DNA from: Clostridiaceae bacterium
Lineage (GTDB): Bacteria; Bacillota_A; Clostridia; Acetivibrionales; Acetivibrionaceae
DNA length: 5,472 nucleotides
Reading direction: 5' to 3'
NCBI GenBank assembly: GCA_012513545.1
Contig: JAAZCB010000444.1
Span: 1-5,472 of the forward strand
Under the pieces are notes generated by a model. It had not been told where the DNA came from, did not search any database, and saw only the letters and a list, made by a program, of their open reading frames with translations. Of this stretch, positions 1-5,472 are shown one piece after another. Numbering within the stretch: the first letter of the stretch is position 1; the number at the start of each line of letters is the position of its first letter. The translations under genes and the position numbers were made by a program.

Positions 1-480
1 TTCCGGGGATTTCTGCGCGATAAGTCTGCTTTTCTCTATTCCGGCGCCATGAATAAGCACATTTACAGGTCCGAAGCTTTCAACAGACTCGTTCAAAGCT
101 TCCTTCAGGCTTTCATAATCAGTAACATCGCAGGATACATAAGATACTCTGCAGCCGCTGCCTTCGATTTCCTCAACCAGCTTATAAACCGACACCGCCT
201 TAATAAGCTTGTCCAATTCCTCCTGAACCAGCGCAGGAGTCACTTTTTTCCCGTCTTTTTTCAACGCTTCCTGAATTTCATGTCTTTTGCCCTTGATGCC
301 GTCTTCCCCCAATGCAGATAATTCCTTAATGTTTTCAGGAATTCTAGTGCGTCCGATAATTGTAAATTTACCTTTATACACCAAAGAGAGCTCTCTTACA
401 ATTTCAGAAGTAATTCCGAAGCCTCCGCCGGTTACCACAAAATGCGAGTCGTAAGGCAGCTCAATTTTTTCTAAAGCCGA
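1..480 (-). other. Domain: ketoreductase (KR) catalytic half, truncated by the window
   Basis: Residues ~1665-1824 start the short-chain dehydrogenase fold that reduces the beta-keto thioester. HFVVTGGGFGITSEIV (1677-1692) is the glycine-rich cofactor loop. IIGRTR (1705-1710) carries the Arg typical of NADPH-preferring KRs. SCDVTD (1780-1785) holds the conserved Asp contacting the adenine. VLIHGAGIEKSRLI (1805-1818) is the NAG-like strand, with HGAG where HxAG is usual. The catalytic Lys, Ser and Tyr lie beyond position 1, so activity cannot be confirmed. The segment between IIGRTR and SCDVT is about 64 residues, far longer than in most SDRs, and contains KKVTPALVQEEL, as in PfaA-like reductases. 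Confidence 0.9.
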
Positions 481-3400
481 CCTGTCAAGGTAATCAATTT
501 GAAGGACTTTTCTCTTTCCGTCACTGTAACCAATTTCGTAATCGGTGTACATGCTTTCAAGCTCTTCTTTCAGTATTATCAATTCCTTTTCCGAGACTTC
601 CGCTTTCTCAAGTCCCAGATCAACTATTTTGACCAAAGAGCCTTCAAGCTCCTTCCTTAGACCTTTGTAAAAGCCACATACAGCACCACAGAACGGATCA
701 GTAACTTTTTTTGCAGCCTCCCGTAAGCCATGACCAAAATATCCATCCATTGAAACCATACAAATAATTCTAAGCTTCTTTGCAGGCATTCGTTCAAACA
801 GCTTTTTGTAAAAAACGAACCTGCTTTTGCTCTCTTGCAGCAGCAATTTCTCTTCACTTTGAGTCAGCTTGTCAAATTCGACCTTCCTTCCTACATGCGA
901 GCAATCTACAATAACCTCAAGGCCACTTTCCAAATATGGGAAAATAATATCGTCAGGACAATCCGGTTCCTGCCCCTTTGGAAGAATCAGTTCCGACACC
1001 TTCCCTGATATTAATTTAAAATACTCAAATACTTTATGAACCGTGTCAGGGCAATCTCCGATAACCAGGACGATTTTATCCCTTAAATCATAATCCTTAC
1101 AGGGTAATTTCTCCTCAACGAAAACCGGTATCTGCAGGCAGAGCTCTCTTTCCGTCTGCTGACTTTCATTGTCCTTAACCTCTTGGTCATCTGTTACCCT
1201 TAAGCCGCCATTATCAGTATCTGTGTCCTCATAATACAAGGTTTTGCTGCTTACCGATTCTATAACAAACGCTACTATTTCCCCGATGGTTTTATGTTGG
1301 GACATATTTGTAACTGCACCAAATGGCAGCGAAAACCTATCAGACACAAGGGAAAGAATTGTTGCCTGTTTTACAGTATCAATACCCAGGTCAGCTTCTA
1401 TTTCCATGTCCTTTTCCAGCATTTCTACCGGATATCCTGTAATTTCAGCAAATATTTCCGTCACTGCCAACTCTATATCTTCCGGCTTGTCACTCTTTAC
1501 AATATCTATACCATATGCTTTTTCTCCCGGTCTTGCCCCAATTGTTTCAGCAGGATATTCAATTTCCCTGTCTGATATTAAGTCTTCAGCCCGCCCCAGG
1601 TAATAGGTATTTTTTTCGTTGGGGTCATCTGTTATTGGAGCCTCCAAGTCAAATTCATCTTTTTCTTCTTCACCGGCTTTACTGCCACAAAAAGCTCCCT
1701 GTTTTTCTATAACTGCATCAACAACATGCTTGATGGTCTTAAGCTCATACATGTTAAGAGCACTCGTGCCAATTATATTGAATTTCTCCATTATTATTGA
1801 AATTATCGTAGCCTGCTTTACTGTATCAATGCCCAAATCCGCCTCAATTTCCATTGACAGGTCCAGCATTTCTTTTGGATATTTCGTAATATCCGAATAT
1901 ACCTTGAGTACCTCTTCCATTATGTCTATTTCACTTAATGCAGCATCCTTCTTGAGAGATGCGGCCGAAACCTCCTCAAATGTTTTCTTTATAACGCTGT
2001 TACTCATGTTAATTAAGTCTGTTTTATCTCTTTTTTCTGCCACCAGAATTCTTCCATAATTATTCAACACAACATCCTTAGAGGCTGTTATCTCTTCAAG
2101 CCACTTCTGGTATACTCTGCCATCAACAATCCTGTCATCACCTGCGGCAAGCTTTTGCAAGAGGTGGTAGTTTCCCTGTCCACCATAGCCTGAAACCATC
2201 CTTAACAAATAGTCAAAATCATATGCCCCTCCTCTTGACAGATTCAAGCCGTCCAACTCAGGGTCAGGCACCTTGAAATTTACAACAGGAGGAATCCTCT
2301 GATACTGGAGAGCTTTTGCAGAAATTGCTTCTTCAACGGAGGCTCCCATAGTGTGTCCTGTTATACCCTTTGTATTTACAATCTTCAATTCCCTGAAGGC
2401 TTCCCCAAAAGCATCCTCCAGCGCTATCTTCTCGGTGTATGAGCATCCACCCTTTTTAGACGTGTACGTCTCATGAGAATAATACACTGTTTTTTTGACA
2501 ATACCCTCTCTTCTAAAACCATATTCCTTTTCCATTTTTGATATAAATTTATCAAGTTCTATACTGTGCCTTGTGCTGTCAACCTTCGTCTGATGGCCGG
2601 CAGTATTGAAAACATGGGTACCAAGAATGCGGCATATTCCGTTCATTCCCCTCGCTTTGACATCGTTCTCTTTTTCTATAACCAGTCCTACTGCTCCTGC
2701 ACCAATTATCATTCCGCTTCTCCTGTTGTCAAAAGGTATAGCCGCTTCAAAAACATCAGATACATTGGTTGCAGCCCCCATCCCAAGAAAACTCGCACCA
2801 ATCCATGGCAGAGCTGTTTTTGATGTGGGATTTTCAGCACCTACTACGATTACCCTTCCGGCATGTCCACCGCGAATCAGATCCTCGGCAATTGTAACTG
2901 CACTAGCAGTCGAAGAGCACGCCGCACTAATATGAAAATTAGGGCCCATCGCGCCAATAAACTGAGCAAGCCTGTTGTTCGCCCTCGATGAAATCTGTGC
3001 CATAAAGTCCTTGTTGAACTCATAAACACTATTTTCATTATCGCTTAAAACCAGTCTTGAATAATGTAAATTAAACCAGTCAGACAGGATTTTTCTTACA
3101 GATAAGTCACTGACTTTTGCAATGACGGATTCATAGAAATCAACCAGCTCATTCCTTGCTTTGCCTCCCAGTTTATAGGCAATAAACTTCGAAGCTTCAG
3201 TAATAAAAGGCTCAATTGACAAAAAACCATTTGCAAAAATTACTCCGGTGTCTTCTCTCATTTCCCGGGGCAGAACAAATCTTCCAGGCAAAGATGCCCC
3301 TGTAGAGGTTTTCATAACTTCTTTCACAAGAGGTATTCCGGCATCCTTGAGTGCCTCATATCCAGCCGCAACACCTGCGCACCAGGTAATAGTCATTTCT

Positions 3401-5472
3401 TTCAGTGTTTTTTCATCTACCAGGTAGTCATTAAGCATATCAATATTGCCAAACTTGGCAGCAAGCTGGATAACATCATTAATTGAGGACAGTCTTTTAA
3501 ACGTAGTTGCACCTTCAACTTTTACAAGCCTTGTGATGTTAAGTTCTGCCATGCTTTGTATTTCATCATCTGTAAGCCTTTCAATAAGGTTATTTCCCTC
3601 AAACACAAGTCTTAAATTCTCATCTGAAAACACTTTTTTGTAACTGCCCGGAAGCCCCATTGATACACCGCTGTATACAAGGCTTTCTTTCCGGGAATAC
3701 ATTTCGCCCGATAGTCTTTCCGTATTAATCTTATGGCGCAGACCTTCATTTATATTTACACACTTTTCTTCTTTCAAAATCTTCTGCGGCAGCCCTAACA
3801 TCCTTCCCGAAGGCACCGGGCATACATCAATCCCGGATGCAAACAGCTCTGCCAATGCCAGCTTATAAGCTTCAACAGGATTTTTACTTTTGTGATTTGC
3901 CGCAATAACCTTTACACCCTTGTCGGGCAATATGTTTTTTACCAGCTTTGTCAATATGGAAGATGGTCCACACTCAACAAAAATCCTTACTCCGCTGTCG
4001 TAAAGTTTCATAATAGCCTTTGAAAAATTCACCGAAGTGAGTATCTGCTCCCTCAAAAGCGAGGACATTTCCCCAAGCCCGTCCCTTGTATCAGGATAAA
4101 AATCCCCCCTGTGGCAGGCCATCACTTTTGCATTCGGGAGACTGAATTGAATATCCTTAATTTTCTGGTAAAATTCACCGGCAGCAGACAGCATCAGCTC
4201 TGTATGAAAAGCATGGGAAACCTTAAGGCGTATGTAAGTCATACCGCATTTATTCAGTAGTTCTTCCAGCCTGTCCAATTCACTGCTTCTCCCTCCGACT
4301 ACCGTCTGGACCGGGGAGTTAATATTTGAAATGCAGATATCAAGGTTATTGTTTCTTATAATATCTTCAACATTTTCTACAGTTGTATTAATGCTAACCA
4401 TCCTGCCGCGGTTCTCCTCCTTTATACCATCAAAGGAAAACCCTCTGCTTCCTAAAAGTTCCAGACATGAATTCATATCCAGCATACCGCTTGCGTATAT
4501 TGCTGCAATTTCACCGAGTGAATGCCCTACCATGTAATCTGCCGTTAAACCGGACTCCGACAAGAGCTTAAACATTGCCATATCACTTAAGAAAACTGCA
4601 GGATGAGTATTTTTTGTATCCTTAAGTCTTTCTTCCAAAGCGGCTTCATCAGTCCCAAACACCAGTTGCGTAATATTTGAACCATATTTTCTGTTCCAGA
4701 CAGCATCAGCCTTCAAATATAAAGCCTCAACCACAGGATAGTTCTCAAACAGTTCCTTTAGCATATTGGGATACTGTGAAGCTTGTCCCGGGAACATCCA
4801 GGCAATTGTATCCCTTGTTGCCTTTTCTCCTTTTCCTATATATATGCCTTTATGATTTAAGACTTCAAGCCTCTTATCGCTGTCCTCACTAATAAATTGC
4901 CTTAATAATTCCCACTTTTCATCGATTTCCCCTATATCGCCGGCATAAATCGCCACCCTCCATTCACTACGGGCGGTAACATTTGAGTTATGTACAAAAA
5001 CCGCTTTTTCAAAATCCTCAGACTCGCCAAGGCTTTCTTTAAAACTACTGTACGCCATATTAAGCTCCTGGGGTGAAGCTCCTGAAAAAAATACAATCTC
5101 CTTATTCCCTAAGGATACCTCATCTGAAGTTGATAAATTCAACGAGTCATTCTTTTTGGGAAAAAAGTAAGAGTTTTTCAAAAACTCCGGTCTGAACTCC
5201 TCCATTGCAATATGGTAGTCGGCACCGCCAAATCCATAAGCGCTGACATTAGCCCTTCTTGGATGAGCTTTTACTTCATGCCAGGGTTTTTTCTCACTCA
5301 GGATATAAAACGGTGAATCATCAAGCCCAAGCCTGGGATTAACATTTTTAAGGTTTGCAGTGGGCGGCAGGACCTTATTGCTAATAGCCAGCGCTGCCTT
5401 CATTAACCCGGGAACACCTGCGGCATACCTCAAGTGTCCTATATTGGACTTGACAGAACCCAGTCCGCAGAA
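1..5472 (-). CDS. Multidomain type I polyketide / PUFA-like synthase, internal fragment (KS-AT-KS-ACP-ACP-KR)
   Basis: This is a single minus-strand reading frame of 1824 codons with no stop, open at both window edges, so start and end are both missing. Visible motifs in order are: KS C-terminal KSNIGH (residues 8-13) and YGFGGADYH (79-87); AT GQASQ, GHSLGE (Ser318) and HAFH (420-423); a second KS with ACSS (Cys852), SHETYT (His1000) and NTKGITGH (Lys1035, His1040); two ACP cores LGIDTVKQ (Thr1217, Thr1366); and a KR nucleotide-binding loop TGGGFGIT (1681-1688). The protein would build an acyl chain on its own carrier domains from malonyl units and reduce beta-keto groups with NAD(P)H, probably in the cytosol, since I see no signal peptide or membrane segment. 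The KR, the AT approach (FPGQASQYPNM) and the KS1 end resemble PfaA/HglE-type lipid synthases more than modular assembly-line PKSs, but the second KS between AT and ACP departs from the PfaA order. The product is unknown. The class call is secure; the exact subfamily is inference. Confidence 0.96.
481..1140 (-). other. Domain: ketoreductase structural (non-catalytic) half
   Basis: Residues ~1445-1664 resemble the N-terminal structural subdomain that pairs with the catalytic ketoreductase half in type I synthases. It begins with a strand, IPVFVEEKL, then DKIVLVIGDCPDT, a degraded nucleotide-binding-like turn lacking the GxxGxG pattern. RIICMVSMDGYFG corresponds to the strand after the central helices. 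The patch from about 1612 to 1640 (FCGAVCGFYKGLRKELEGSLVKIVDLG, read in parts) matches the GLxGLxKTLxxEWP-VxxxxVDL signature of PfaA-type reductases. It should stabilise the catalytic half and not bind cofactor. The fold inference comes from order and motif shape, not from a search. Confidence 0.78.
1243..1482 (-). other. Domain: acyl carrier domain ACP2, Thr at attachment position
   Basis: Residues ~1331-1410 are a second carrier domain. Helix 1 is DIELAVTEIFAEITGYPVEML, the core is again MEIEADLGIDTVKQATI, and the last helix is HKTIGEIVAFVIESV. The position that carries phosphopantetheine in canonical ACPs is Thr1366, here codon act (plus-strand 1375-1377), against aca in ACP1. The core is identical in residues to ACP1, while the flanking helices have clearly diverged. 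Tandem ACPs are typical of PUFA-like synthases, where copies act in parallel and raise output. It is followed by a short acidic spacer (EDTDTDNGG and beyond) before KR. Confidence 0.9.
1357..1407 (-). repeat. Internal repeat copy B: ACP2 core (17 codons)
   Basis: This is the second copy of the ACP core, encoding the same 17 residues as 1804-1854. The spacing between the two attachment-position Thr residues is 149 residues (447 bases). Eleven silent differences in 51 bases mean the copies are old, or were well separated before being joined, and have been held constant at protein level. Confidence 0.92.
1483..1698 (-). other. Inter-ACP acidic linker
   Basis: Residues 1259-1330 separate the two carrier domains. 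The stretch is acidic and polar, with clusters such as GEEEKDEFDLE and ITDDPNEKN, and has no recognisable fold motif. It is much longer and less Ala/Pro-rich than the linkers I know from PfaA ACP arrays, consistent with the Lys/Glu-rich style of a low-GC host. It likely acts as a flexible tether letting each ACP reach KS and KR. Confidence 0.6.
1699..1926 (-). other. Domain: acyl carrier domain ACP1, Thr at attachment position
   Basis: Residues ~1183-1258 match the four-helix carrier fold. Helix 1 is MEEVLKVYSDITKYPKEML. The core MEIEADLGIDTVKQATI aligns with the canonical DLGIDSIKxxE of PUFA-type carriers, and the tail LKTIKHVVDAVIEK gives the last helix. The carrier should hold the growing chain on a phosphopantetheine arm. 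The residue expected to be Ser is Thr1217 (codon aca, plus-strand 1822-1824). A Thr hydroxyl could in principle accept the arm, but Ser is the rule; whether this domain is modified is the main open question. The fold assignment is firm and the modification state is not. Confidence 0.9.
1804..1854 (-). repeat. Internal repeat copy A: ACP1 core (17 codons)
   Basis: These 17 codons encode MEIEADLGIDTVKQATI in ACP1, the same peptide as at 1357-1407. The two 51-base copies differ at 11 positions, and every difference is synonymous. This is a domain duplication inside the synthase, not a mobile or structural DNA repeat. Confidence 0.92.
2155..3684 (-). other. Domain: second ketosynthase (KS2), divergent with intact Cys-His-His
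   Basis: Residues ~597-1106 form a second condensing domain. It starts at SLVYSGVSMGLPG, a degenerate version of the KS opening xAVVGxGxRFPG. YEALKDAGIP (705-714) corresponds to the WEALEDAG helix. The nucleophile is Cys852 in SAACSSTAS (codon 2917-2919). Downstream are PFDNRRSGMIIGAGA, then SHETYT with His1000 where HGTGT normally stands, and NTKGITGHTMGAS with Lys1035 and His1040. The end is GYGGQGNYH (1095-1103). Cys-to-His spacings of 148 and 188 residues are close to those of FabF. Because Cys and both His are present, this is not a chain-length-factor-type dead KS by sequence. It is longer than usual, with extra sequence before the Cys. The motifs recall a PKS subfamily I believe occurs in other large PUFA-like synthases; that link is from memory. 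Its role, condensing, decarboxylating or chain-length control, is unknown. Confidence 0.88.
3841..4806 (-). other. Domain: acyltransferase (AT), malonyl-type
   Basis: Residues ~223-544 form an acyltransferase that moves an extender acyl group from CoA to the carrier domains. It opens with WMFPGQASQYPNM (oxyanion Gln region). GHSLGE holds the nucleophile Ser318 (codon at 4519-4521). Arg343 in GSRG lies 25 residues later, as in FabD, where Arg117 binds the malonyl carboxylate. HAFH at 420-423 supplies the catalytic His420. VECGPSSILTKLV (499-511) is the usual late AT motif. GHSLG plus HAFH, rather than GHSQG plus YASH, predicts malonyl-CoA over methylmalonyl-CoA. Length is normal and all key residues are present, so it should be active. 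It is the only AT in the window and may charge both ACPs. Confidence 0.93.
4807..5196 (-). other. Domain: KS1-to-AT linker
   Basis: Residues 93-222 join KS1 to AT. A Lys/Asn/Ser-rich stretch (about 93-118) leads to EIVFFSGASPQEL, the strand and helix start typical of the KS-AT linker subdomain. A second conserved-looking patch, RSEWRVAIYAGDI, matches the RxRxAIVA-like strand of that subdomain. GIYIGKGEKATRDTIA then leads straight into AT. The linker normally packs KS against AT rather than doing chemistry. Boundaries are approximate. Confidence 0.75.
5197..5472 (-). other. Domain: ketosynthase KS1, C-terminal end only
   Basis: Residues 1-92 are the last part of a beta-ketoacyl synthase. The KSNIGH motif at residues 8-13 supplies the conserved Lys8 and the second catalytic His13 of the Cys-His-His triad. 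The following AAGVPGLMKAALA helix and the PPTANL strand are standard. The domain closes with PRRANVSAYGFGGADYHIAMEE, the usual glycine-rich end seen as FGFGGTNxHxxLEE in type I enzymes; here Ala-Asp replaces Thr-Asn. The catalytic Cys and first His lie beyond position 5472, so activity of this domain cannot be judged from the window. It is the N-terminal condensing domain of the fragment and directly precedes the linker to AT, the standard KS-AT arrangement. Confidence 0.93.

Noticed and set aside
49..321. Plus-strand open frame of 90 codons
   Set aside because: It is antisense to the KR catalytic half, which reads through cleanly on the minus strand with cofactor motifs.
657..857. Minus-strand open frame of 66 codons with a Cys/Lys-rich peptide
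   Set aside because: It is in a different minus-strand frame from the synthase and overlaps the KR structural half completely. It is a shadow.
1244..1603. Plus-strand open frame of 119 codons
   Set aside because: It lies antisense to ACP2, its linker and the end of ACP1's linker. Its peptide has no fold or motif, and it is open because of the codon use of the real minus-strand gene.
1619..2059. Plus-strand open frame of 146 codons, the longest closed frame in the window
   Set aside because: It is antisense to ACP1. It shares a VACFTVS...P.SASIS peptide with the frame at 1244-1603, which at first looks like a conserved protein family. That similarity is simply the ACP duplication read backwards.
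2606..2935. Plus-strand open frame of 109 codons
   Set aside because: It is antisense to the KS2 active-site region, whose sense translation has full motif support. No credible start context or protein features.
2155..3684. KS2 as a chain length factor or decayed ketosynthase
   Set aside because: The Cys, both His and the Lys are all present with near-normal spacing, and there is no frameshift or stop, so decay is not supported.
1..5472. Promoters, terminators, riboswitches, tRNA or mobile-element ends
   Set aside because: All sequence is coding within one frame. T-rich runs and short inverted matches occur, but none is placed where it would have a regulatory role.

Overview
The whole window lies inside one very large gene read on the minus strand. 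In the frame whose codons run 5472-5470 down to 3-1, all 1824 codons are open: I translated every one and found no stop, no frameshift and no gene boundary. The start lies beyond 5472 and the end lies beyond position 1. Residue numbers below count from 5472 (residue 1) to position 1 (residue 1824).

The product is an iterative-looking multidomain polyketide or polyunsaturated-fatty-acid-like (PfaA/HglE-like) synthase. Domain order from the N-terminal side is: C-terminal end of a ketosynthase (KS1, ~1-92); KS-to-AT linker (~93-222); malonyl-type acyltransferase (AT, ~223-544); a second, divergent but apparently catalytic ketosynthase (KS2, ~597-1106); two acyl carrier domains (ACP1 ~1183-1258, ACP2 ~1331-1410) joined by an acidic linker; and a ketoreductase made of a non-catalytic Rossmann-like half (~1445-1664) followed by the start of the catalytic half (~1665-1824, cut by the window edge). 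The expected chemistry is loading of malonyl units by AT, condensation by KS1 and/or KS2 on the ACPs, and NAD(P)H reduction of the beta-keto group by KR. Any dehydratase, enoylreductase, thioesterase or phosphopantetheinyl transferase would lie outside the window, so the product cannot be named.

The main oddities are three. Both ACPs carry Thr, not Ser, at the expected phosphopantetheine position. A full Cys-His-His KS sits between AT and the ACPs, with extra sequence before its active-site Cys. The KR has a long insert between its second and third strands, as in PfaA-type reductases.

The protein is rich in Lys, Glu, Ile and Asn and uses A/T-ending codons freely over a moderately AT-rich sequence. 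This suggests a low-to-medium-GC Firmicute, plausibly a Clostridia-class anaerobe; that is inference from composition only. There is no intergenic DNA, so no promoter, ribosome binding site, terminator, RNA gene, mobile element or CRISPR array is called. The plus-strand open frames are antisense shadows of this gene.
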